64,000 nucleotides of DNA from Zantedeschia hybrid cultivar (taxonomy: Eukaryota > Streptophyta > Magnoliopsida > Alismatales > Araceae). The notes beneath the pieces are model-generated. The model worked only from the letters and a program-made list of their open reading frames with translations. It was not told the origin of the DNA and ran no database searches. The stretch spans positions 30,384,379 through 30,448,378 of the forward strand of contig JARZZO010000003.1 of assembly GCA_030544215.1 (NCBI GenBank), read 5' to 3'. Below, piece after piece: positions 1 to 10,412 of this stretch (position 1 is its first letter; each line of letters starts with the position of its first letter). The translations under genes were made by a program, and so were the position numbers.

Positions 1-1713
1 GGACAAAACCTCTACCACCGAGGCCTCCTTGTGCTGAGCAATGTTGAATAAATTACTAAATCAAGAGAAGAGAGCAATATTGGAGCACCATTTATCTTTC
101 CAGAACAAGGTATCACATCCATTACCAACCTGTATACCACAAGATCTCTCCATGAATTATGCATTCTTCACAATATTCTTCTAAATTGGAGACAAGTTAT
201 AGGTTCTTGAGGGATAAAAAGTCCATTTATTGTCAACACAATAATAGAGCTCCTTAATAATAGTAGCCCACAAAGTCTCTGAAGACTCTCTCCTTCTCCA
301 CAACCATTTCATAAGCAAAGCTTGGTTGAAGGTGGCAACTCCACATAGACCAATACCTCCTTGATCCTTACTTTTGCATACATTGCTCCACTTAATAAGA
401 TGAACACCTTTCTTTCCCCTTTTACCTCCTGACCAAAAAAAAGAACTTCTGATTGATTTAATGGTCTTCTCCACTGACCTTGGAATTCTAAAAATGGAAG
501 CAAAGTAAATGGCCAAAGAAGAGAGGACAACTTTAGACATGATCAATCTCCCTCCATCAGAGAGATATCTACCTTTCCACCATTCCAAACGATCCTCAAA
601 TCTTTTAATCAGCACATCCCGATCCCTAGCTCTAATTGCCCCATCTGACAAGGGCAAATCGAGATATTTGATTGGGAAAGAACAAATTCTGCATTGCAAA
701 GTTTCAGCAATTTCTTGCAATCTATTATGTGGCAGATGTATCCCCACAATTTCTGATTTTACAAAATTAATTCTCAAGCCTGTTAAAGCTTCCACCAAAA
801 TCAGCAGATTTTTGATATTCTTGATTTCCTCATGACTTCCAGATGAAAACAACAAGGTATCATCTGCAAAGTGAAGATAAGATAACATAATATTGCTTCT
901 ACCAATGGTGAACCCTTCAATCAATTTTTGTTCAACAGCTTTCTCCCACATAGAGCTCAAAATCTGCCCAATTAACAGAAATAGCAATGGAGATATAGGA
1001 TCTCCCTGCCTAAGGCCTCTGGAACTCTTAAAATAGCCGCATGGTTCTCCATTCACCATAACAGAAAATGAAGCTGAAGATATACAACTCATCACCCATT
1101 TGATCAATAAGTCATTAAAACCCATAAGTATCATAGTTTTCTGAAGACAATCCCAGCTTATTCTGTCATAGGCTTTTTCAAAATCCAGTTTGAGGATGAC
1201 ACCACTCTTGTTCCTACACTTGTAATGGTGAATAGCTTCAGAAGCTGCCATAAAATTATCCAATATGTATCTTCCTTGCATGAAAGCTGATTGGTTAATC
1301 CCCACAATCTTGTGAATCACTTTTTTGAGCCAGGTAGCCAAAATCTTGGTAATGATTTTATAGCACCCATTGAGCAAGCTAATAGGACGAAAATCCCCCA
1401 TACTTTCAGCACCTTCAATTTTTGGAATAAGGACAATGAAAGTGGAATTGAAGGCCTTGATTTTATCCGGGCTATCAAAGAACTCTTGAACGACATTGAG
1501 CATATCATCTTTAATTATATCCCAACAAAATTGATAAAACCCAATAGACATCCCATAAGGATCCGGAGCCTTATTAGGGTCCATGCTAAAAATTGCATCT
1601 TTGACTTCTTTTACAGTAAAAGGCTTGGAGAGATCTTCAGCATCAGAAGCATCTAGCTTTGGAAGTATACCATCTTCCAAATGAGGCCTCGAGGGAAAGT
1701 CTTCCAAAAACAA
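1..1713 (-). pseudogene. LINE ORF2, reverse transcriptase part (3' truncated by window edge)
   Basis: Reverse transcriptase of the LINE. The landmarks occur in order: DPNKAPDPYGMSIGFYQ, then DFRPISLLNGCYKI, then LKLDFEKAYDRISW (first catalytic Asp), RGLRQGDPISPLLF and HFADDTLLF (catalytic DD). They are followed by the C-terminal KDQGGIGLCG region. The usual KAPGPDG motif is KAPDPYG here. The open frame stops at 181-183. After a frame change the homology continues to base 1 (NGCDTLFWKDKW, the start of the zf-RVT type C-terminus), so a frameshift plus further stops inactivate the C-terminal part. Same element and frame as the endonuclease part immediately upstream. Confidence 0.93.
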
Positions 1714-1740
1714 TTTCTGAAAAAAATCAATAAACCTCCT

Positions 1741-2934
1741 CTAAATCTCATTCGGTTCTTCAATCACTTTCTCATTTTCTCTCACATGATCAATAGTCAA
1801 AAACCTCTTTTTAGCACTGGCCATAGCATGGAAAAAAGATGTGTTTTGATCACCTTCTTTTAGCCAATGTTCCTTCGCTCTCTGTTTCCACTTGATTTCC
1901 TCCTTAAATAATTCTTCATTAAACATTTTCTTCAAGTATTTGAGCTCCTGCATTTCAACAGAAGAGAGATCCATATCCTCACTTTTCAGCTCCAGATCTT
2001 CAATTTTATTCTTCAACACATGTCTCTCCTCCAATGCCTTCCCATATTTCAGTTTGGCCCACTGTTTCAAACCTGCCCTTATCCTTTTCAATTTTCTCTG
2101 AAATATGAAAATTGCTGAACCAGACTCTGTAAATTCCAGCCACCAATTGTTGATCATTTCTTTGAAGCCTTGTTCCCTCTGCCACTTTAGTTCGTATCTG
2201 AATATTCTTATCTTTCTATGCTTGTCTTCCACCATAAGTTGTAGGGGTATATGATCCGAAACAACCCTGCACAATCCTTTAATGTGTGACAATGGAAAAA
2301 ATTTGAACCAATCCGGGGATATCAAAATTCTATCAATCCTCAATTGTGTACACTTCTGCTGGAGATTAGACCAAGTGAATTTTCTGTTGGGGATATCTAG
2401 ATCCATTAGATTAAAATCTCTAATCCATTGGTTTAGCATGACCATCTCCTTGCTCCATTTCTGCGCACCAGACATTTCCCAAGGGTATCTTACGCAATTA
2501 AAATCCCCTACAATGCACCAAGCCTCAGGAAAGAGAGAGTGTAGTCTATATAGCTCTTGAAAAAACAATTCTCTTTGCTGATCGGAATGTGGCCCATACA
2601 CTGAAGAGATAATCCATCTTCTATTGTGGACTCTTCTACACTTCCAGGTGAAGGCCACTGATATGCTAAAACTGCCCACATCACAGACATTACCCTCAAA
2701 TTTATTCCCATTCCACAATATAACATGTCCACCTCTCAAACCTTCAGCTGGCAGGAATGCCATTTTATCTAAAAGTGGACCACCCAGTCTTGATAAAGAA
2801 AAGTTGTCAAAACTGGACATCTTTGTCTCTTGTAAACAAATGCAGTCCAAGTGAAGGGACAGAACAAGGTCCTTCACAGCTCTGGCTTTGGGGGCCCCAT
2901 TAAGACCCCTAATATTCCATGATATCAGGTTCAT
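1741..2934 (-). pseudogene. LINE ORF2, N-terminal AP-type endonuclease part
   Basis: The 397-residue first part of ORF2. It starts MNLISWNIRGLNG, the usual start of the exonuclease/endonuclease/phosphatase domain in plant LINEs. CLQETK near residue 35 carries the metal-binding Glu, GDFNCVRYPWE is the catalytic D/N region, and SDHIPL supplies the C-terminal catalytic Asp-His. The domain nicks target DNA for target-primed reverse transcription. It is followed by a basic linker with the WLKEGDQNTSFFHAMA motif that normally precedes the reverse transcriptase. The frame ends at a TAG (1741-1743) directly before RRFIDFFQKLF, which continues in the same frame into the RT part, so a single nonsense change separates them. 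Confidence 0.92.
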
Positions 2935-5318
2935 GAAGGTATGATATGTAGCCCCCCCTCCTTAGACTTCTTTCCTCGAAGACTGTCCACAAGAACATTA
3001 CTCTTCACAAATTCTGCCTCCCTCTTACCTATCTTGAGGCCTCCACCCATACCCCTTTTCTTGACAGAATATTGCAGCTTTTCATTTCTTTGCATTTTCT
3101 TAAGCAAACTCAGCATCATGTCCACTCTGCCCAGGAAAGATATCCCTATACACTGGCCAAAAAGGATAATTTCCTTTGTCCACGCCTCGGTATCATAGAG
3201 CTGTTTAATGGCCAAAGGTTCTACATCCCCGTCATACGGGATGATCTGCAAACACTGATTATGACCATGTTCACTATCCTCCTCCACATTTTGTTGCCAG
3301 TCAGACCCTGGGTGACACTGTTGAGCCTCTGGCCACCGAAAACATGTTTCCTTATCATGCTGTAATTCTTCTCTGTTTTCACAGTCCACACAGTTTAGCC
3401 CATTCTGACCGAACCCATCCTTCACTATTATACAACAACAAATACCTGTCAGATCATCTTGAGGCCCAGCTGTATCAGATGGCATATCAATCTTCTACAA
3501 AATCCCATCCAAACTTTCACTGCTCTGTCCAGTCTCTGCATCCTTGCTAATAATGTTCCTCTGTCGACTGTTCATCTCAGGTCTATCTTTCTTCACCCCA
3601 AGCTTCCCTCCAGTCCTTAGGTTGTCCCCATACTCAGGTGGGAAGATGTCCTGAGCTTCAGTCCTGGGAGCAAAAGCTCCGAAGAAGCCGACATCGTTCC
3701 TCTGAAACCCTGTGATTGAACCAGAATCGAAGCTAGGAAGACGACGGTTCAATTCCGGTTTGTCAATTTGAACCGGTCCAGACGAAGCCCCTGGTGACTG
3801 AACCGATACCATGGAAACCCAGTTCAGGGATAAGTTAAGATCTGAGACAACCGGATCCCACCGCATCGGGTCCTCACCATAAATCGATTCCTCCTTACCG
3901 GTTACCCAGTACTGTGTATCTTCCTCACCCGATAGCCTTTCACCTTCCTTCCCGTAACCGTCTTCCTTCACATTCTTCTTGGACGTACTCAACATTGCCT
4001 CCCCCACCTCATTAAAGATGTTGTGTTCCTTCCCAACACTTAACATTTTCTCTTCCCTGCATACAACGGCTTCTGGTATTGCCCCGAGGAGCCCCTTTTC
4101 TCCATGCAATCTCGGAACCCCGCAGGTAAGAATTCCTAGGCCAGCTCCTGCCCCATCTTGACTCTTCGTCTCCCTATTACTCGGATCAACTGAGTTCTGA
4201 GAAAAGCCAACTCGCTTTGAGTCCGAACCACCATCTCCCTGGGTTGGCGAAACAAGTGCTTCCGGCTCCCTTGTTCTAACTCCCCCACCTCTGTTTCTCC
4301 TAAATTTCCTATATTCAGATGCAACCTCAGCCCACGTCCATTCCTTCTCAGCAGATCGATCAACGCTAGAATCTTCCACCGAAATAGAGACCCAGAAAAC
4401 TCCACCCCCTACTACAATCTTTAATTTCTCCGGAACATCCCCCACCTGATCAACAGCTACTTTAACTCGGGCTGCCGAAATGTCAACCCCCCTGAGACCT
4501 TCCCCATCTACTTCTCTTAATCTTTCAAACCTTGAACATATGGCTTGGCAAGAGGCAATGTTCCACAGATGCAGAGGAATCCCATAAAGATTACACCAGA
4601 CTTCAGTTACATCAACCACTGGCAAAGTTCTCACTTCGACTTTCCAAGGCGAGAAGGAAAGAGCACCTCCCTCCTTCAAAAAGACGCTTCCCTTAGAGCA
4701 AGCTGAATACTTCCAAGACTCCAGGTCAACGTAAACCAGGAAGGAATACTTCCCCAATCTCCGGATACTCCAGTTACAAACTTGCGGCCAGAGAATCTTC
4801 AGACATGCTTTCATCTCCTCGCACTCTACTACTGGCCGAAGCATATCTTCCTGAAATGAGACCACTACACACTGGTCCAGATAGGATCGAGTCGGTGCTA
4901 CCTCAGGCGACCAAAGTAGCTCCAAGTCTCCGGGAATAATCTTGGAGGAGGATGACTGCAAGCTTGGATTAACAGACCGTTCTTTAATCACCTCTCTGGC
5001 TCCCCCTACTATGGACCTGGCAGATTGCTGAAGGCCAGGGCACTTATTCCTCCTATGACCAACTCCTCTGCATAGTAGACATCGAACAGCGTCTCTGCAG
5101 CTTACGGCATGATGACCCTTGCAAAGGCAACGGATACAAATATCCTTGCCCACTGGAAGGCCAGATGAAACTTTCAACCCAGGAAACTGTCTATGGGCGC
5201 TCCTCGCCTGGACAGTGGTCCAAACCTTCTCCCTCCCTTCATCAGCTCCTCCAAAGACTCTCCTTACTCCTTTCTCACTCTCCTCTCTCCCTCTCCACTC
5301 TCCGCACACCTCTCTCAT
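2931..5318 (-). pseudogene. LINE ORF1 protein (RNA-binding, DUF4283-like with CCHC knuckles), one in-frame stop
   Basis: ORF1 of the LINE, the presumed RNA-binding nucleocapsid-like protein. Near residues 60-95 there are two CX2CX4HX4C zinc knuckles (CIRCLCKGHHAVSC and CLLCRGVGHRRNKC). They are followed at about residues 140-300 by a segment resembling the DUF4283 fold of plant LINE ORF1s (contains VWCNLYGIPLHLWN). The rest is low-complexity and acidic. A TAG at 3495-3497 splits it into a 607-residue part and a 184-residue part in the same frame, so the ancestral product was about 795 residues. The terminal TGA (2931-2933) overlaps the ORF2 ATG (2932-2934) as ATGA. The knuckles being N-terminal to the DUF4283-like part is less usual; most relatives have them after it. 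Confidence 0.85.
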
Positions 5319-5340
5319 GCTTTCGTCTTATGCCATGTAA

Positions 5341-5849
5341 TATTGTAGGTGGTTTTTTTAGAAGGTGATTTTTTTTTTTAGACCCTACATATTTTTATGA
5401 ATAAACATGTGGTGTGCAGCGGTGAGAGATTGAGACTCTCAAGGCCGACAGTTAGGTTTCTTCCTCCAACCGTTTATCTTCCTCCTCTCTCTTGTGCGCC
5501 TGGTTTCTTCAAAGACAAAGTTACAATCTTTGAGAAAATAAACAAACAATCAACAACAGAACTGCAATGCTCCTGCAGGTAACACTTACAAAGCATTTAA
5601 TGAACTCATCTTTTTGCACAACATCAATATTGCAGTAATGGTCAAGGTCAAAGTAGATTGAGAGTGTCATTATCTTCTAGCTCCAAATTGCAATACAATA
5701 CACTACTCCCATTCTTTGAGTAAATTATTGAGTTCCCGTTGTCCTTTTGCATGTTAGGCACCTCCATTTCCATTATTCATCCTTCTCCACAGTCAACAGA
5801 ACTGACCCACTTGGTTATTGATTTGTATGCCAATTGCCAAGTACAGTGG
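5341..5849. other. Non-coding, possible LINE 5' UTR
   Basis: No open frame with recognisable homology. It includes a run of T at about 5370-5380 and a CT-rich stretch at 5455-5490. It lies directly upstream of LINE ORF1 on the minus strand, so part of it may be the LINE 5' UTR; the junction cannot be placed. Confidence 0.4.
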
Positions 5850-6700
5850 TGTAAGGACCTGCATGTAAAATAGAGCGGTACTTGCATAATTTCTAAAAGT
5901 CTGGGTTTAATCAAAGTAGTTAAAAACTAAGGGGTCCAATTTAGATTTTTTCCAGAACCTAATTGGACCTTATTAGGCCTCAATGGACCCTTAATGGGTC
6001 AGATTAAATGGGCCTAATGGGCCAGATCCTATTGGATTTCTGTTGGGTTCAAAATCAGCCCATTTGTTATGAGAAATTGGGCCAGATTTAAAAACCCTTA
6101 ATGGGCAGGCTTACGGGACCCTTATTGGGCTGGGCCCGGTTAATGGGCTGTGTGGGGGCCCAAAGGAACTCTCATCACCTCTCACTTCTCCATTTCCACC
6201 TCCCAGACACCCTTTTTTTTTCCTGGAGGGGGGGGGAGTGGGCTGGTCTCTCTCAGACCAGCTTGCAGCTGGCTGGAAGAGAGGGAGAAAGAGTGGGGGA
6301 AAGAGAGAGAGAAAGCTGAAGAAGAAGAAGTGAGAGAGAGAGAGGAGCAAGAGGAGACTTACTAGTTGCTACAGCCCAAAAGGAGGTGGCCTTCTTCAGT
6401 TTAGCAGTGAAGAAAGCTTCAAGAAAGAGGTCTTATCACCCTCTTCAAGCTGGTGTTTGGATTCTCCTTGAGGTAGGGTGATTACCTTGTGGGATTTTGG
6501 GTGGAATTTGGAAGTATGAAGTGATGCGTATTAAGGGAACATTGTGTCCAATTGTTTTCTCAAATTGTGTCACCTTGGAAATGGGTTTTTAGGAGATCTT
6601 TTACGTGAGTTTGAAAGTATAAGTGATAGCCATAAACCTAGATCACTATTGTTGGCATGGAGGTGATGTTTAAGGCGTTGATGATTGATGTAGGAAAAGA
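5850..6700 (+). repeat. LTR-like or 5'-leader-like non-coding tract
   Basis: No protein. The tract begins near TGTAAGGACCTGCATG. It contains many GGGCCY/TTAATGGG words (5960-6150), a CT/GA-rich stretch (6230-6350) and a G run. This mix is typical of LTRs of plant Ty3/gypsy elements or their leaders, but I could not find a second LTR, a primer-binding site or a target duplication. It may be an old solo LTR. Confidence 0.3.
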
Positions 6701-6979
6701 AAAGCTTTTCCTTGAAATTAAATATGATAAAAAGCATAATCTCTTAGAAGACATCTAAATCCATTTATGCATGCATCATGTTTCTTTCATGTTGTGGTAA
6801 CTCTTATGATTTTCAGATGGCTGAATATATGTTTCAAATTCCATATTGTGCATTTTAAAAGTTAGGCATGATCATAGCCAATGAAACCCTAATTGCAAAA
6901 TTGCAAATACACATCCATGTGGGGTTTTCCTCATGATTTATGCTCTGGTATAAGAAAAATGGCACATGATCAATTCAAA

Positions 6980-7310
6980 ATTATGAACCTTAGTCCAAGG
7001 CTCGCCGCATGTTACATCGTACCTTCCCAGATATAAGTCAGTACCAATCCAGCTTGCACAAGTCGCATGAATCGAGCCGATTCATGCCAATGAGTTGGTT
7101 AATGGCAATGAGTTTAAGCCATGTTTAAGAGAAATATACCCTAGTAATTGATATAAAAGTGTGAATTTACTTACCAAATGATAAAAACCAAACTAAAACA
7201 ACTCATTGTGCATGTATGAGTTGGCACGACCTGATCCGATATGATGCATGCTAGCAGAGGACTCATACGAGTCGGCACGATCCAATATGATACAGCGAAC
7301 CATGCCATAG
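6980..7310. repeat. Dispersed repeat sharing a core with 50690-51205
   Basis: Contains GAGTCGGCACGATCC-type words near both ends and a central line (about 7125-7170) reading AGAAATATACCCTAGTAATT then ATATAAAAGTGTGAA. The 50.86-50.91 kb stretch reads almost the same (AGAAATCTACCCTATTAATC then ATATAAAAGTGTAAA). Both are therefore copies of one non-autonomous repeat. No coding capacity; superfamily not determined. Confidence 0.55.
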
Positions 7311-7957
7311 TCACTATCATCATCACAAAAGATTGCTAAGGTTCATAAGATGGGACAAGTCATTAGCCCGGATGTAGAATTTGGACATCGCATAAATGTT
7401 GAAAGATTTCAAAGTTTAAACTAAAGTTGGTAACTTTCCATATATGTTATGTCATATGCCTTAATACCTTACATTAATAAGACATTGAATGAAACCTAGC
7501 AGAACCAAAGTACATTTAAATGGAGTAATAATGAAGAACCCTTAGTAATCGTGAGGTTAATTAAAGATTGTAATTCATGAATATTTAAAGATTTTGTAGT
7601 AGGAATTAAAGTTGAAGCCTTGTTTATTCTATTTATGTTATACAAGCCATACCCTTATCCTAGGTGAAAAACCTAGTATGAACATTTTCATGAAGAAGAA
7701 CGAACCAAGGGAGAATAAACTTCCCAAAAAGAAGGGGGATTCTCGAGGAGGAAGGCTAGTATGTTCTTGGAGATTTTGAAATATAGATGAAAGTCAAAAA
7801 AATTTCTCTAGGGTTTAGATTCGTCAAGTGATGTTTTAAATTAATATGATATGAAGTGACATCATTACATGAGCGGGACAAGCCCATGTAATCTTATATT
7901 ACTTCTAATCGTTCTTAAATTATCATTATTATCATCATTGTCATCATTAAGAGGTTT
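7311..7957. other. Non-coding, no recognisable gene
   Basis: AT-rich with no long frame. It ends in an ATC/ATT-rich microsatellite-like stretch (about 7922-7953) directly before the poly-T that marks the 3' end of the adjacent minus-strand LINE fragment. Confidence 0.5.
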
Positions 7958-9165
7958 TTTTTTAGGGGGGGAGTGGATGGTACCACCAAAATGTATTGTA
8001 AGAAAAGGGAATTTACAAGTGTAGTATACGTCAGCCCACCAAATCCCCTCTACAAAAACACTGAGGCAATGTGATTAAACTATACCCAAAGAAGACGAGA
8101 GTAGATTGACGGGGGCTGACTGAACACAGAAGTCTCCCCCACTCAGAAACTATATCACAAATAAAAGAAGACAGTCTTGCAGCCGACTTGGACTCCCGTT
8201 TGAAGATCGTAGCATTCCGCTCTCCCCAACTAGACCATAATGTGGCATGGAGGATCAACCATCAGATTTTGACGTCTTGTTCAGAAGGCCATCTCCTCTC
8301 CCATCGTAAGAGCAGAGTCTCAACCATATCAGCCAGCTGTAACCCGCACTGGATCCGCTCCATGACCAGTTCCCAAACTTCCTTCGAAAAGGGGTACATC
8401 AGGAATAAGTGGTTCATAGTCTCACCAGCAAGACCATAAAGGGAGCATGTAGCCGACACCCCATCCAAGAAGACTGCTATAGTGTCACAAGTAGGGAGCC
8501 TCCCATGGGAGATTCTCTATAGAAGAATTTGCACCTTCAAAGCACTTTTAGTTTTCCATACCTGGTTATCAAAAGGGAACCTAACGCCTCCATCATGAAT
8601 CCTCCTGTAAGCAAACTAACAGTATATCTCTTGCTTCCCTCCTAGGCCCACTCCCAAGAGTCCTAATTGTTTGGGTTGATAACAAAATCCATGAGGAGCT
8701 GAAATAGATCAAGAAGCTATACAAGTTCATCATCATGCAGGGCCCTCTGAAAGGTAGGGAGCCAACCACCTTGATCCCAAACAGAGGCAACCACATCCAT
8801 CTGAGAGCGAACAATGGGATAGAGCAGTAGGAAGGAGACCCTCAAAGACACATTAGCACACTCATTTGTCCTCCAAAAAAGCCATCTTTGACCATTCCCC
8901 AGAACCTACTTGCACCGCTCCAGACCACATCTGCAGCGTGTAAGATCCACTTCCATAGGTGAGAAACACTATAAGAGGGTGTAGGATTGGACCTCTAGCC
9001 ACTCCTCTGCTTTAGTATTTCTGATTTATTGCCTCCATCCAAAGACCTCCATTCTCAGTCCAAAGCTTCCAGAGCCACTTGCCCAAGAGGGATAGCTTGA
9101 AGTCTCTCATGTGCTTGATGCCAAGGTCACCCACTTCTTTGTCCATACAAATCATTTCCAGCCAT
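7958..9165 (-). mobile_element. 5'-truncated LINE fragment (RT C-terminus and zf-RVT domain)
   Basis: Reading leftwards from 9165, the minus strand encodes KEVGDLGIKHMRDFKLSLLG and KWLWKLWTENGGLWMEAI, the segment after the LINE reverse transcriptase. Further left come SQMDVVASVWDQGGW-like remains at about 8800. Then SLYGLAGETMNHLFLMYPFS and KEVWELVMERI (8262-8468) follow, a zf-RVT domain with its Cys-His spacing partly kept. The last piece is ATLWSSWGERNATIFKRES (8031-8258). A run of T at 7957-7966 is the complement of a short poly-A tail. Frameshifts and stops break the frame at several places. This is a dead 5'-truncated copy, a different lineage from the LINE at 1-5340. Confidence 0.85.
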
Positions 9166-9172
9166 GGATGGC

Positions 9173-9232
9173 AGTACCGGTACCGGTGCCGGCCGGTATT
9201 GGTACCGGCCGGTACGACCGGTACGGGCTTAA
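9173..9232. repeat. GGTACCGG / GGCCGGTAC palindromic cluster
   Basis: About 60 bases built almost entirely from overlapping GGTACCGG, CCGGCCGG and CCGGTACG words, each self-complementary or nearly so. It abuts the LINE fragment. The flanking DNA to the right is A-rich (poly-A-like blocks to 9290). Looks like the end of a dispersed repeat. Confidence 0.6.
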
Positions 9233-9235
9233 AGG

Positions 9236-10410
9236 GGCCAAAAAAAAATCAGAAAAAATAAGGAAAAAATCAGATAAAATCAGAAAAAATATAAACAATT
9301 AATTAGCTATGTGTTGGGTGTGACAAAAGTGGGTTAAGACAAAGAAATACACATAACGCATACAAAATGACTATTTTCATACAGATTAAACATGAAAAAT
9401 ATTATGCTAATGTACTAAATATTTACAAATAATAAATGTTAACAAAATCAAACGATCCTTACCTATGAAAAACATAAGTGAGTATACTAATATGGTGTTT
9501 GGAACCTGACCTAGCATGTCTCTCCTATTCGGATTATTTTAAAAAAAATCCATATCATTTTTGTTTATATCTGGAGAAATATAGGTCGGTTTTATGTATT
9601 TTATTTATTGGACTATGAGAGCTTGGGATTAGCCCTCAGGGAGTCCGGGACTTCGGATCAGGCGAAGATCCGAGTATATGACCTCTCTCCACTGACCTTG
9701 GTCAGTGTTAATTACGTCGAGCAACTACTCGACAACCCTTGATTAATCGTCCGTATGATGCCCTTATAACATACAACACTACTACTACAGGCAGCACATG
9801 CATATGAAGATATATTTTAGGTTAAACTCTTGGCCTCACCCAAGTTTAGGATGAGTTTATATGATTTTGGATTGATTCCAAGCTATCTGGATTAATTCCA
9901 AGTATATTGGATTGACTCCAAGTATTCTGGATTGATTCAAAGTATTTTAGAACTATAAGGGTATTTTTGTCATTATGCCAAGTTGGAGGGTATAGGGAGA
10001 TTATGGTTATTTTAGTGTATGAAACGAGTTTTAATGATTTAGGAAGGTTTCAAAACCTTAGGAGGTATTTTAGAGTTATTTCAAGTGTGTTTGAATTGTA
10101 AGGGTATTTTAGTAATTTTACCTGAATTGGATTTATTAGACTTGGAGTCTATTTTTATATTTTTCTGAGATTTTTATTATTATTTTTTATCATATTGAGG
10201 GTATTTTGGTAATTTTACCAATCTTATTAAGGTTTGGAGGGTATTTTGGGCATAGGAGAGATTTTGATATTTTTAAGAATTTTATGTGATTTTTACAGAT
10301 TTTTATCATGTTTGAGGGTATTTTTGTAATTTGTATTAAGTTCTAGGGGCATTTTAGTCATTTAGAGAATTTTATGTGTTTTCAGATTTGGTTCTCTGTT
10401 TTTTACTGAT
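9236..10410. repeat. Non-coding, probably LTR-derived; repeated AGGGTATTTTNGTNATTT phrase
   Basis: No gene. Between about 9955 and 10360 the phrase AGGGTATTTTAGTAATTTTA and variants recurs roughly seven to nine times at irregular spacing, a habit of plant gypsy LTRs. The tract ends abruptly where the glutamine-rich end of the neighbouring gag begins (about 10410), so it probably inserted into or replaced the rest of that element. No second LTR or target duplication found. Confidence 0.45.
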
Positions 10411-10412
10411 TT

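Larger units (their letters stand above)
1..5340 (-). mobile_element. L1-clade LINE retrotransposon, nearly full length, 3' end beyond window
   Basis: A minus-strand non-LTR retrotransposon with the plant L1 layout: ORF1 with zinc knuckles (5318 to 2931), then an ORF2 with an AP-type endonuclease and a reverse transcriptase (2934 to below position 1). The element reads in one direction with only a few lesions: in-frame stops at 3495-3497 and 1741-1743, and a frameshift/stop near 181-183. The 3' end and poly-A lie outside the window, so target duplications cannot be checked. The 5' boundary near 5340 is only inferred from the end of coding sequence; a 5' UTR may extend a few hundred bases to the right. 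Few lesions suggest a fairly recent insertion. Confidence 0.93.

Noticed and set aside
2282..2560. Plus-strand frames across the LINE (e.g. 2282-2560, 1291-1656, 509-835)
   Set aside because: Shadows of ORF1/ORF2, which are fully explained on the minus strand.
6101..6365. Overlapping 70-80-codon frames on both strands near the G-run and GA-rich tract
   Set aside because: Low-complexity frames caused by CT/GA repeats in an LTR-like leader.
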